NCBI GenBank assembly: GCA_963778385.1
Contig: CAVZUA010000049.1
Span: 53,845-117,844 of the forward strand
DNA: 64,000 bases
Source of the DNA: DATARH01 sp963778385
Lineage (GTDB): Bacteria > Pseudomonadota > Alphaproteobacteria > ATCC43930 > CGMCC-115725
Reading direction: 5' to 3'
Shown here piece after piece: positions 29,101-36,981 of this stretch (its first letter is position 1; every line of letters starts with the position of its first letter). The notes under the pieces are model-generated. The model was not told where the DNA came from, ran no database searches, and saw only the letters and a program-made list of their open reading frames with translations. The translations under genes were made by a program, and so were the position numbers.

Positions 29101-29535
29101 CTGGCGCTGATGCTGTGCAACACAGAATTCAGCATTATCGCGCTGATCGGCGTCATCCTGCTGATCGGCATCGTCAAGAAGAACGCGATCATGATGATCG
29201 ACTTCGCGCTCGTCGCCGAACGCGAAGAGGGGCTGAACTCGCGCGACGCGATCTACCGCGCCTCGGTGCTGCGGTTCCGGCCGATCATGATGACGACGCT
29301 GGCGGCGCTGCTGGGCGCGCTGCCCTTGGCGATCGGCCTCGGCGAAGGCTCCGAGCTGCGGCGCCCGCTCGGCATCTCGATCGTCGGCGGCCTCTTGGTG
29401 AGCCAAGCGTTGACGCTCTATACGACCCCGGTGATCTACCTCTATCTCGACCGCTTCCGCCTGTGGGCGATGCGCAGCCGCGGCCGCAGCGGGCCGCACC
29501 TCGCGCAAGGCCACGCGCCACAGCCGGGAGAATAG
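26104..29535 (+). CDS. RND efflux pump subunit (MdtC-like) with a large Ala/Asn/Thr-rich insertion
   Basis: Partner RND pump, 1143 residues, about 100 longer than usual. N terminus STPFIERPVATTLLTIGIAL and LPQVDFPTISVTATMPGASP; TM4 proton relay STGFVVDDAIVVLENV; C-terminal half has GVLYESYVHPITILSTLPSA and GIVKKNAIMMIDFAL. Between IWVSS (about residue 770) and MVPLSAFAHYG (about 882) lies a low-complexity segment rich in Ala, Asn, Thr, Ser and Val, where relatives have a short loop. It is in frame with no stop or frameshift, and maps near the docking/porter boundary on the periplasmic side. Overlaps the MdtB-like gene by 4 bp. Confidence 0.93.
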   Translation: MSLSTPFIERPVATTLLTIGIALAGIVAFTKLPVSPLPQVDFPTISVTATMPGASPEVMAETVATPLERHLGVIADVTEMTSSSSLQSTRITLQFALSRNIDGAARDVQAAINAARADLPASLRTNPSYRKVNPADAPIAVLTLTSDTLSQGQIYDAASTVLTPALSQIDGIGQVALGGSSLPAVRVELNPLALNKYGIGLEDVRAALSSANAHSPKGAIEPGDQHYQLYTNDQVSQAADYLPLVIAYRDGAPVRLPDIATVTDSVENLRNQGLANGKPSVLVILYRQPNANIIDTVDRVQASLPQLAASIASGIDMKMAIDRTSTIRASLHDVETTLVIAICLVILVVFVFLRNLRATLIPTVAVPVSLIGTFGAMYLMGYSLDNLSLMALTISTGFVVDDAIVVLENVERHLEAGMGRREAALQGAREVGFTVLSISLSLIAVFAPILLMGGIVGRLFREFAMTLSIAIIISLVISLTTTPMMCAYVLRREPPGPRGRFYRASEWAFNRSLRFYERTLTSALRAPGMVMLVLLVTVCLNVFLFIHVPKGFFPQQDTGRMIGGIQADQSISFQLMRQKLRQFIRIIKEDPAVEDVVGFTGGFSTNSGFVFMSLKPLAQRGISADQVIARLRPKLNQVAGARLFLQAVQDIRAGGRQANAQYQYSLQGDSLQELYEWAPKIAAELEKIPELTDVNSDQQNKGLETDLVIDRPTAARLGLTVSQIDNTLYDAFGQRQVSVIYAARNQYHVVMEVDPRFWQNPEMLKQIWVSSTGGAVKGTSGTNAVAGTVVPPASTNNAASPRGDNAATAFTSNTVKAPVNVAATPFVNNAASTAANATVNPTAASIASNSARNQAMNSLASTGKSAAGASTGAPVSTFTEKMVPLSAFAHYGPGQTPLAVNHQGLFVATTISFNLKPGASLSQATDAIDEAMVRLRVPTTIHGSFQGTAQVFQQSLSNEPVLIAAALLAVYIVLGVLYESYVHPITILSTLPSAGVGAVLALMLCNTEFSIIALIGVILLIGIVKKNAIMMIDFALVAEREEGLNSRDAIYRASVLRFRPIMMTTLAALLGALPLAIGLGEGSELRRPLGISIVGGLLVSQALTLYTTPVIYLYLDRFRLWAMRSRGRSGPHLAQGHAPQPGE

Positions 29536-29539
29536 CTCG

Positions 29540-31123
29540 ATGCCGGGGGGAAAAGGGCGACGCCCCATGGGACGCCGCCGAGGGGGCTGGGCGGCCGCGG
29601 CGGGGATCGCCGGGCTTCTCGCACTCTGGGGCTGCACCGTCGGTCCCGACTATGAAAAGCCTGACGCTCCGGTGCCGGCTGCCTACAAGGAGGCCTGGAA
29701 GCCGGGGCCGACCGAAAAGGGCTGGCGGCCGGCACGGCCGATGGACGCCATCGACCGCGGCGCCTGGTGGTCGATTTTCCACGACCCGGTGCTCGATTCG
29801 CTCGAACGGCAGATCGACATCTCCAACCAGAACCTCAAAGCCGCCGAGGCCGCCTTCCGCGAGGCGGAGGCGACGGTCGCGGCGGCGCGGGCGCAATTCT
29901 TTCCCACCGCGACGCTCGACGCGGCGGTGTCGCGCTCGCGCGGCAGCGGTGGCGGCGGCAGCGGCGTCGTCACCGGCAGCGGCACCGTGGTGGGCGGCGG
30001 CGGAGGTGGCGGCCGTATCTCGAACCAGTTCACGATCACCGCGAACGCCAGCTGGGTGCCCGATCTGTGGGGTTCGGTGCGGCGCCTGGTCGAAGGCAAC
30101 ATCGCCAGCGCCCAGGCGAGCGCCGCGACGCTCGCCAATGTGCGGCTGTCGGCGCAAGGGACGCTCGCCACCGCCTATGTCGAGCTGCGCACCGCCGACG
30201 AGCTGTCGCGTCTGCTGTCGCAATCGGTCAAGGCGTTTGCCCAGGCGCTGAAAATCGTCACCAACCAGTACCGCGGTGGGACGACGGACCGCTCGGCGGT
30301 GGAGCAGGCGCAGGCGCAGCTCGACGCGACCCGCGCCCAGTTGATCGCCGTGCAGCAGACCCGCGGCCAGCTCGAGCATTCGATCGCAGTGCTGATCGGC
30401 AAACCGCCAGCCGCGTTGACCATCCCGCCGACCGATCTCGTCCTCGCCGTGCCGCTGATCCCGCCGGAGGTGCCCGCGGCGCTGCTCGAACGCCGCCCCG
30501 ATATCGCCGCCGCCGAGCGCGACATGCAGGCCGCCAACGCGCAGATCGGCGTCGATGTCGCCGCGTTCTATCCGACCGTGACACTGTCGGCCGATTACGG
30601 CGTGTCCGCCTCGATGCTGCGCAAGCTGTTCACCACGGCGAGCCGAATCTGGTCCCTGGGGGCCAGCGCCGCCGAGACGATCTTTGACGGCGGGGCGCGC
30701 AACGCGCAGCTCGAACGCGACAAGGCGGCCTACGACGGCGCCATCGCCACCTACCGCCAGACCGTGCTCGCCGCGTTCCAGCAGGTCGAGGACCAGCTGC
30801 TCGCGCAACGCGTCCTGGCCGACCAGGCGGTGGCTCAGGACTCGGCGGTGAAGGCCGCGCGTGCCGCCGAGGCGACGATCAACAACCAGTACCTCGCCGG
30901 GACACAAGCCTATACCGCCGTCATCGTCGCCGAGAACACCGCACTCGGCGACGCCGAGAACGCGCTCAACGTCCGGCAGAACCGGCTCGTCGCCAGCGTC
31001 GCGCTGATAGAGGCGCTCGGCGGCGGCTGGGACGCTTCGCAGATACCGTCGGCCGACAAGATCGAAAGCGACGTCCCGCTCAACTTCAACCCGCTGCCGC
31101 CGGTCGTGACACCGCAACGGTAG
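29540..31123 (+). CDS. RND outer membrane factor, NodT family lipoprotein
   Basis: TolC-like outer-membrane channel, 527 residues. The signal peptide ends LALWGC (Cys32) followed by TVGPDYEKPDAPVPAAY, the typical OprM/NodT opening; the Trp at -2 of the lipobox is unusual. OEP repeats: LRTADELSRLLSQSVKAFAQ and TNQYRGGTTDRSAVEQAQAQ in the first, RRPDIAAAERDMQAANAQIG and ETIFDGGARNAQLE in the second. A Gly/Ser-rich loop (about residues 134-156) interrupts the first repeat, probably at a surface loop. It starts 4 bp after the MdtC-like gene and completes the tripartite pump. Confidence 0.92.
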   Translation: MPGGKGRRPMGRRRGGWAAAAGIAGLLALWGCTVGPDYEKPDAPVPAAYKEAWKPGPTEKGWRPARPMDAIDRGAWWSIFHDPVLDSLERQIDISNQNLKAAEAAFREAEATVAAARAQFFPTATLDAAVSRSRGSGGGGSGVVTGSGTVVGGGGGGGRISNQFTITANASWVPDLWGSVRRLVEGNIASAQASAATLANVRLSAQGTLATAYVELRTADELSRLLSQSVKAFAQALKIVTNQYRGGTTDRSAVEQAQAQLDATRAQLIAVQQTRGQLEHSIAVLIGKPPAALTIPPTDLVLAVPLIPPEVPAALLERRPDIAAAERDMQAANAQIGVDVAAFYPTVTLSADYGVSASMLRKLFTTASRIWSLGASAAETIFDGGARNAQLERDKAAYDGAIATYRQTVLAAFQQVEDQLLAQRVLADQAVAQDSAVKAARAAEATINNQYLAGTQAYTAVIVAENTALGDAENALNVRQNRLVASVALIEALGGGWDASQIPSADKIESDVPLNFNPLPPVVTPQR

Positions 31124-31155
31124 TCATCTAGCGGCGACGTCCTACGAGTATCGCC

Positions 31156-31230
31156 TCCCCCGGGCTTGACCCGGGGGTCCATGAACAGCTTCAGCTTATT
31201 CGTGGATGGCCGGATCAAGTCCGGTCAAGG
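31156..31230. repeat. Intergenic palindromic repeat (family A), inverted partner of 22867-22939
   Basis: CCCCCGGGCTTGACCCGGGG, then GCTTCAGCTTATTCGTGG, then GGCCGGATCAAGTCCGGTC. It lies between the convergent channel gene and the DUF4139 gene, in the opposite orientation to its partner 8.3 kb away. Confidence 0.75.
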
Positions 31231-31242
31231 CGGCGAATTGGT

Positions 31243-33273
31243 CTATAGCCTCAGGGAATTGATGAACGCGGCGAGGTCCCCCTGCGCGGCGGTCAGCGCC
31301 GCGTTTGCCTTGGCAGTCGCACCGGTATTGTCGTCGATCGCCGCGTCGGCGGCCTTGAGCTTGTCGAGCGTCGATTTGCGCATCCCGGGATCATCCTTGA
31401 GCGCCGTGTAGTTGTCGCGCAGCCGGTCTTCGTCCTCGGTGAGACGCGTGCGTTCGCCGTTGAGCCGGTCGAGCTCGGCCTGCTGCCGACTGATCTTCTG
31501 CCGGCGTTGCGCAAGTTCGCCGAGCGTCTGGCGCAGTTTGGCGTCGATGTCCGGCGCCGAAACAAGGAGGCCGAGCTGCGCGTCACCGAGATCGCGCAGC
31601 TCGATCGTCTCGTTGCTGGGCTGCTCCTCGATCACCGTCACGGTGCCGTTGCCTTTGGCGTCGAGCGCGCCGGGAATGCGGTACGCGCCCGCCGTGCGCT
31701 CGGCATTGTCCGGCGCGGTGAGATTCCACCCGCCGAGCTTTGGCTGCTCGATCACGAGGCGCGGCGGCGCCGCAGCGCTGCTCACCTGGTACGTCGTCGT
31801 CCGGCGCTGCAGCCGCGAGACATGCATGACGCCCTCGGCGATCGTCGCCTTGACGATCGACTGGCCAGTGCCGACGCGGCGATCGATTGCCACCTTCTCG
31901 TCGACCGCATAGTTGAGGAGCCGCTTCTCGCCGGCAGGCGTCGCGGAAAGGCGTGCGTCGCCGAGATACTCGGCGCCGCGTTCGCCCAGTTGATACAGCG
32001 TCAGCACACCCGGCGGCAGCCCGGTGTCGGCGGCATTGGTCAGCTCGATCGCCGCAAGCGGATGCAGCGCCGCCGTCGCCGGCTGGTAGAGGTCGACGCG
32101 ATGCACCGGCAGTTCGCGGTCGATCAGCGGCACGACGAGGCTCTGTCCGGCGGTGACGCTGACCTTGTGCGGCAGTGTGAAGGCTATCTGCGTCGGCTTT
32201 TCGGCGGCGTTCGCCTCCTCGACCTGGGCCGGCGGTGGTGGCGGCGCCGGAGCCGGCATCGGAACCGACTGCGGCGCAACTGTGGTGGCTTCGGCGTGAA
32301 ACCCGCGCGGCGCCGCCTTCAGCACCGGCGACGGCGCATTCTCCGCGGCGCGGTTGGCAACGCCACCAAAGGTGCCGGTATCGGCGGGCGGCAACACGCG
32401 GTTTCCCGACTCCACCGGCACAGTCGGCCGCGGAATGTAATAGCTCTCGTAGAGCGCCTGGCGGAACGTCACCGGGCTTCCCGACAGCAGCGTCAGCTCG
32501 ACATCGGCCCAGTTCTGCCCGCTGAAATTCTCCAGCACCGCCCAGCCTTGCAGCCGCGCGCTGCCGGCATTGGCATCGGCCGGCAACACGAGGCGATACG
32601 ATGCCTTCCATAGCGGCATCGCCACGACATAGCCGATCCGCACGCTCCGTTTGCCCGTCCCGCGGGTGCTGATCGTCAGCTGCCGGCGGCCATGCGCGCG
32701 ATAGCCGGCGACTTGTGCCAGCGCCGCTCTGAGCTTCGTCTGCAGCGCCGGGTCGACGAACTCGATCGTATCGAAGTCGCGCACCGTCGCCTGGCGCAGC
32801 CCGCGATCGGTCAGCACACTCACCCGGGTCAGCGTGTCGGTGACCCCGTCCTGGCCGCGCTCGGTGGCGTCCTCGGCATGGAGCAGCCGGCCGACGATCG
32901 CCCCGTCGCCGCCGACACGCACCTCGCTGCCTTGCAGCGCGTTGAGCAGCGCGCTTGTCGATGCAAGCGCCGACGGGTCGACCGGAAGATCGCCTAGGCT
33001 CTGCGCCAATGGTTCGCGGCCCGGCAAGGTGATTTCGCCGGCGCGCCCGCCCGCATCGTAGACGACGAGGCTCTTGAGCACGTCATCGACCTGGTCGAGC
33101 GGCACATCGAGGGTTAGCGACGCGTCGGCGTCGACGCTGGCTTCGTATTCGAAATAGCCAACGCCACCGCTCGACAGCATCACCCGCTTCAAGGCGAGCT
33201 CCGCGGCCTTGGCCGGCATCGGCAGCGCCACCAGCACAAGCAGCGCCACCAGGCAATCGCGCAAGGTTCTCAT
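31243..33273 (-). CDS. DUF4139 domain protein, exported
   Basis: 676 residues with a signal peptide (MRTLRDCLVALLVLVALPMP, cleavage at AKAAEL). Upstream part: RVMLSSGGVGYFEYEASVDA, LDVPLDQVDDVLKSLVVYD. Core: RKSVRIGYVVAMPLWKASYR-like RSVRIGYVVAMPLWKASYRL, LQGWAVLENFSGQNWADVEL and LLSGSPVTFRQALYESYY, the DUF4139 signature. The C-terminal 100 residues form a predicted coiled coil (RRQKISRQQAELDRLNGERT). Function unknown; probably periplasmic. An upstream in-frame GTG/ATG extension lacks a signal peptide, so ATG 33273 is preferred. Unlinked in function to its neighbours as far as can be seen. Confidence 0.85.
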   Translation of the reverse strand: MRTLRDCLVALLVLVALPMPAKAAELALKRVMLSSGGVGYFEYEASVDADASLTLDVPLDQVDDVLKSLVVYDAGGRAGEITLPGREPLAQSLGDLPVDPSALASTSALLNALQGSEVRVGGDGAIVGRLLHAEDATERGQDGVTDTLTRVSVLTDRGLRQATVRDFDTIEFVDPALQTKLRAALAQVAGYRAHGRRQLTISTRGTGKRSVRIGYVVAMPLWKASYRLVLPADANAGSARLQGWAVLENFSGQNWADVELTLLSGSPVTFRQALYESYYIPRPTVPVESGNRVLPPADTGTFGGVANRAAENAPSPVLKAAPRGFHAEATTVAPQSVPMPAPAPPPPPAQVEEANAAEKPTQIAFTLPHKVSVTAGQSLVVPLIDRELPVHRVDLYQPATAALHPLAAIELTNAADTGLPPGVLTLYQLGERGAEYLGDARLSATPAGEKRLLNYAVDEKVAIDRRVGTGQSIVKATIAEGVMHVSRLQRRTTTYQVSSAAAPPRLVIEQPKLGGWNLTAPDNAERTAGAYRIPGALDAKGNGTVTVIEEQPSNETIELRDLGDAQLGLLVSAPDIDAKLRQTLGELAQRRQKISRQQAELDRLNGERTRLTEDEDRLRDNYTALKDDPGMRKSTLDKLKAADAAIDDNTGATAKANAALTAAQGDLAAFINSLRL

Positions 33274-33359
33274 CGCCGTCGACCCGATTTGGAGGTTTGG
33301 CCGATCGTTTCCCGCGCTGATGGCGAATTTGCGACCGCGCGAGGGCGATGCGAAGGCGA

Positions 33360-34106
33360 TCAGGCCGCGCCGTTGTTCGCGCCGATGTCGCGGTAGAGCT
33401 GCGACAGCAGCGCGGCGATAACCGCGATCCCGGCAAAGGAGAGAGCGAGCCGCAGTGCCTCGAAGACGATCCATAACAACGACGGGAAAAGCCCGCCCAT
33501 CGCGGCAACGATCATCGCGGCGACACCAAACGGGAAATACGCCGCGAAGACGCAGGCGAAAAGCCGCCAGAAATTACCCTCCACCAAGTCCCAGCCGGTC
33601 CGCAGCGCAATCGGCCGGCCGATCGCCGCCGCCGGAAAGATCAGCGATACGCGCAGCGCGGCCAGCGAGAGTGCCAGGCCGCCGACCCCCGACAAGGGGA
33701 CCATGAGAAAATAGGGCGGCAACTGCGCCAGTATGGCCAGCACGAACCAGCCCGCCACCAAGATCGCCGCGATCTTGATTTCCGCGATGAAAAAATCCGT
33801 CCAGCCGGGCGGGATGAACGTGTCGCTGACGCTCTCCCCCAGCAGCACAAAACGGTGCCAGCGGACCATGAACACGCTGCCGAATACGAGAAACGCAATC
33901 CCATGGATCAACGCCGCCAGGACGCCGCCGATGAAACCGCCCGGCATCAGCAGGGCGACAAGCTCAATACCGAGCACGATCACATACGGCAGCAGCGCCA
34001 TTTCGGCCACCAGCCGCGCGCGGTCAAAGACCGCGCGATAGGCCCGGCCGATCTGGTCGATGACGTCGATCTGAGGGGCGCGCGGCGCCGCCGATGGATA
34101 GCTCAT
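33360..34106 (-). CDS. Integral membrane protein, unknown function
   Basis: 248 residues with about six hydrophobic stretches: VAEMALLPYVIVLGIELVAL, ALIHGIAFLVFGSVFMVRWH, IAAILVAGWFVLAILAQLPP, GLALSLAALRVSLIFPAAAI, RLFACVFAAYFPFGVAAMIV and LSFAGIAVIAALLSQLYRDI. WHRFVLLGESVSDTFIPPGW and RPIALRTGWDLVEGNFWRLF are soluble loops. The topology and short AIGRP loop recall small proteins of the glycerophosphoryl-diester phosphodiesterase membrane-domain type, but assignment is not secure. It sits 86 bp upstream of the DUF4139 gene in the same direction. Confidence 0.75.
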   Translation of the reverse strand: MSYPSAAPRAPQIDVIDQIGRAYRAVFDRARLVAEMALLPYVIVLGIELVALLMPGGFIGGVLAALIHGIAFLVFGSVFMVRWHRFVLLGESVSDTFIPPGWTDFFIAEIKIAAILVAGWFVLAILAQLPPYFLMVPLSGVGGLALSLAALRVSLIFPAAAIGRPIALRTGWDLVEGNFWRLFACVFAAYFPFGVAAMIVAAMGGLFPSLLWIVFEALRLALSFAGIAVIAALLSQLYRDIGANNGAA

Positions 34107-34289
34107 GCTTCCCCCGAAAGTGCTGACCGAAGAGCCGGATCGAAGACCATCGCCATCCTAGCAGGCAATTTGTTCCAGTTGGACATCGCGTGAAGGTTAA
34201 AGCAGGGGCAGAGCGCCGGGTTGACACCGCGCGCCGCCGCGCCGAAGACTGCGGGCCGTTTTCAGCAATAACTTCTGGGGTAGCGGAGC

Positions 34290-36374
34290 GTGGCGGAACA
34301 GGGCGAGGCGCGGCTCGGCGTCGATATCGGCGGGACGTTTACCGATGTGGCGCTGGAGGTTGGGAGCCGGCGGTACAGCGCCAAGATACTGACCACGCCG
34401 CATGCGCCTGAGCAGGGCGTGCTGGCGGCAATCCACGGGGTGCTGGAGCAGGCGGCCCTCGCGCCCGGGGCGCTGTCGATCATTATTCACGGCACGACGC
34501 TGGCGACCAACGCGATCATCGAGCGTAAGGGCGCCAAGACCGCGCTGGTGACTACCGAAGGCTTTCGCGACACGATCGAAATCCGCCACGAGAACCGTTT
34601 CGAGCAATACGACGTCAATATCGACCTGCCCCCGCCGTTGGTGCCGCGGCGGCTGCGCCGCGTCGTGCCGGAGCGCATGGATGCGCGCGGCCGGGTCGTC
34701 ACCCCGCTCGACGAAGGCGCGGTCGCGGCACTGGGCGCCCAGCTCGTAGCGGAGGGTGTCGAGAGCATCGCCATCGGCTTCCTGCACAGCTACGTCAACC
34801 CGGCGCACGAGGAGCGCGTGCGGGACATTCTGGCGACGCGGATCGGCGGCGTGACGATGACCTTGTCGTCCGAAGTGTCGCCGGAGATGCGCGAATACGA
34901 GCGCCTGTCGACCGCCTGCGCCAACGCCTATGTGCAACCGATGATGGGACGCTACCTCGTGAACCTCGAGGTGATGCTGCAGGAACAGGGCTTCAAATGC
35001 CCGTTGTTCCTGATGACCTCGGGCGGCGGGCTGACGACGGTCGACACGGCGATCCGCTTTCCGGTGCGGCTCGTCGAGTCGGGGCCGGCGGGCGGCGCGA
35101 TCTTTGCCGGCCATATCGCCCGGCAATGCGGGCTCGACAAGGTGCTGAGCTACGACATGGGCGGCACGACGGCGAAGATCTGTCTGATCGACGATCTCCG
35201 GCCGCAGACCAGCCGCGCCTTTGAGGTGGCGCGAGTCTATCGCTTCAAGAAAGGGAGCGGCCTGCCGCTGCGTATCCCGGTGATCGAGATGGTCGAGATC
35301 GGTGCCGGCGGCGGCTCGATCGCGCGGGTCGACCCGCTGAAACGGATCACCGTCGGCCCCGACAGCGCCGGCGCCGATCCGGGTCCCGCCTGCTACGGAC
35401 AGGGCGGCACGCTGCCGAGCGTCACCGATGCCGACCTACTCCTCGGCCGCATCGATCCCACCGGGTTTTCCGGTGGCCGCATGGCCTTGGACCGGGCCGC
35501 CGCCGAGGCGGCGATGCAGGCCGAGATCGCCGACAAGCTCGACCTCGCGCTCGAACTCGCAGCGCTCGGGGTCAGCGAGATCGTCGACGAGAACATGGCC
35601 AATGCCGCGCGCGTCCATGCGATCGAGAGCGGCAAGGACGCACGCGGACGCACGCTCGTGGCCTTCGGCGGCGCCGCGCCGCTGCACGCCTCACGCATGG
35701 CCGACAAATTGGGGCTCGACCGGGTGCTGGTGCCGTCCAATGCCGGGGTCGGCTCGGCGGTCGGCTTCCTGCGCGCGCCGATCGCTTACGAGGTGGTGCG
35801 CACCCAGCTGCAGCGGCTCGACAATTTCGACGCGGACGCGGCGAATGCGCTGCTCACGGCGATGTACGATGAGGCCGCCTCGATCGTCCGCCGCGGCGCA
35901 CCGGAAGCCAAGCTGAGCGAGACGCGATCGGCGCTGATGCGCTATCGCGGGCAGGGGCACGAGATCGCCGTTCCGCTCACGGCCAAGACCTACCGCCGCG
36001 AGGACGCCGAGGGGATTCAAGCGGCGTTCGAGGAAGCCTATCGCCGGCTTTACAGCCGCATCATTCCGGGGGTCGAGGTCGAAGTCTTGAGCTGGGTGGT
36101 ACTGGTCGCCACGCCCGCGCCGGTCGCCGACGCGCCGCCACCCGCCCTGCCCTCGGCTTTCACGGCGGCCGAGGCTCGCCGCCGCCCGATCTTCGACCCC
36201 GAGACCGCCGAATTCGTCGACGTCGCGATCTACGAGCGCACCGCTTTGTCGCCCGGCGCGACACTGATAGGCCCCGCGGTTATCATCGAGGACGAAACCT
36301 CGACCGTGGTCGGCCGCAACTTCGCCGCCCGTATCGACGCCTTCGGCTATATCGAGCTCATCCGGGCCAGCTAA
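34290..36374 (+). CDS. Hydantoinase/oxoprolinase family protein, subunit A (HyuA-like)
   Basis: ATP-dependent amidohydrolase subunit of 694 residues. N-terminal actin/ASKHA fold: ARLGVDIGGTFTDVALEVG, IIIHGTTLATNAIIERKGAK, ALVTTEGFRDTIEIRHE. Middle: FLMTSGGGLTTVDTAIRFPV, ESGPAGGAIFAGHIA, SYDMGGTTAKICLID, then EIGAGGGSIARVD and DPGPACYG. The C-terminal domain ends with GPAVIIEDETSTVV. The usual HyuB partner is not adjacent, so the substrate (hydantoin, oxoproline or acetone-type) cannot be told. GTG start at 34290. Confidence 0.88.
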   Translation: MAEQGEARLGVDIGGTFTDVALEVGSRRYSAKILTTPHAPEQGVLAAIHGVLEQAALAPGALSIIIHGTTLATNAIIERKGAKTALVTTEGFRDTIEIRHENRFEQYDVNIDLPPPLVPRRLRRVVPERMDARGRVVTPLDEGAVAALGAQLVAEGVESIAIGFLHSYVNPAHEERVRDILATRIGGVTMTLSSEVSPEMREYERLSTACANAYVQPMMGRYLVNLEVMLQEQGFKCPLFLMTSGGGLTTVDTAIRFPVRLVESGPAGGAIFAGHIARQCGLDKVLSYDMGGTTAKICLIDDLRPQTSRAFEVARVYRFKKGSGLPLRIPVIEMVEIGAGGGSIARVDPLKRITVGPDSAGADPGPACYGQGGTLPSVTDADLLLGRIDPTGFSGGRMALDRAAAEAAMQAEIADKLDLALELAALGVSEIVDENMANAARVHAIESGKDARGRTLVAFGGAAPLHASRMADKLGLDRVLVPSNAGVGSAVGFLRAPIAYEVVRTQLQRLDNFDADAANALLTAMYDEAASIVRRGAPEAKLSETRSALMRYRGQGHEIAVPLTAKTYRREDAEGIQAAFEEAYRRLYSRIIPGVEVEVLSWVVLVATPAPVADAPPPALPSAFTAAEARRRPIFDPETAEFVDVAIYERTALSPGATLIGPAVIIEDETSTVVGRNFAARIDAFGYIELIRAS

Positions 36375-36449
36375 GCGCCCGCAGCGACCGCGTTTCCTGC
36401 GGTCAGACGCCGCCAATCCTCGCCGGCGGCGCATGCCTGGTCATCCAAA

Positions 36450-36468
36450 AAACGATACGATATCGTTT
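36450..36468. promoter_or_regulatory. Perfect inverted repeat, probable operator
   Basis: AAACGATA-CGA-TATCGTTT: 8-bp arms with 3-bp spacer, in an AT-rich patch within GC-rich sequence, about 100 bp upstream of the Gly/His/Tyr-rich protein. Size and symmetry fit a dimeric HTH regulator such as a TetR type. An outer pair TCCAAA / TTTGGGA extends it. Confidence 0.55.
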
Positions 36469-36569
36469 CATTCTTTGGGATTAATCCGGCCGCACCGGCG
36501 TTCTCCTCATGACACGTGGCCGCGCTTCCGATGGGAGCCGCCGGCCGCGCGGGAAAGTGGAGAACCGAT

Positions 36570-36920
36570 ATGACCTTTGAATTCATGAAAAAGACCGGTC
36601 GCGCGCTGGCGCTGAGTGGCGCCCTTGTGGCCGCGGTTTCACTGAGCGTCGCCCCGAGCGCGGCCCAGGCCGCTTGGCATGGCGGTGGCGGTGGCTGGCA
36701 TGGCGGTGGCGGTGGCTGGCACGGTGGCTGGCACGGTGGTGGCGGCTGGCATGGTCATGGCTGGAACGGCGCCGGCGTTGGCTTCGGCATAGCCGCCGGC
36801 GCGCTGGCCGGCGCGGCGATCGCCTCGTCGGCTTACCCGTACTCCTACGGTTACGGGTACCCGTATTACGGCTATGGCTACGGTTATTCGCCGTATTACG
36901 GCTACGGCTACGGATACTAA
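36570..36920 (+). CDS. Small exported protein rich in Gly/His/Trp then Tyr/Gly
   Basis: 116 residues. Signal peptide with core LALSGALVAAVSLSVAPSAA and cleavage at AQAAW. The mature part has WHGGGGGWHGGGGGWHGG-type repeats (residues about 36-62), then a hydrophobic Ala/Gly stretch FGIAAGALAGAAIASSA, then YGYGYPYYGYGYGYSPYY repeats. The His-rich half could bind metal ions and the Tyr-rich half could self-associate; neither is shown. Such proteins are common in alphaproteobacteria. ATG at 36570 is set by the signal peptide. Confidence 0.8.
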   Translation: MTFEFMKKTGRALALSGALVAAVSLSVAPSAAQAAWHGGGGGWHGGGGGWHGGWHGGGGWHGHGWNGAGVGFGIAAGALAGAAIASSAYPYSYGYGYPYYGYGYGYSPYYGYGYGY

Positions 36921-36941
36921 CCCGATCGGCTGATGAACGAG

Positions 36942-36970
36942 AGCGGGCGGCGGCAACGCCGCCCGCTTTT
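36942..36970. terminator. Bidirectional Rho-independent terminator
   Basis: Perfect 11-bp stem AGCGGGCGGCG / CGCCGCCCGCT with GCAA tetraloop, followed by TTTT on the + strand; it lies 21 bp after the Gly/His/Tyr-rich gene and 12 bp from the stop of the convergent oxygenase gene. Confidence 0.85.
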
Positions 36971-36981
36971 GCGTTTGCCGC

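Noticed and set aside
26602..29637. Very long minus-strand open frame (about 1011 codons) opposite the MdtC-like pump
   Set aside because: Arg/His/Asp-rich composition with no domain, entirely antisense to a strongly supported RND gene; a GC-rich shadow.
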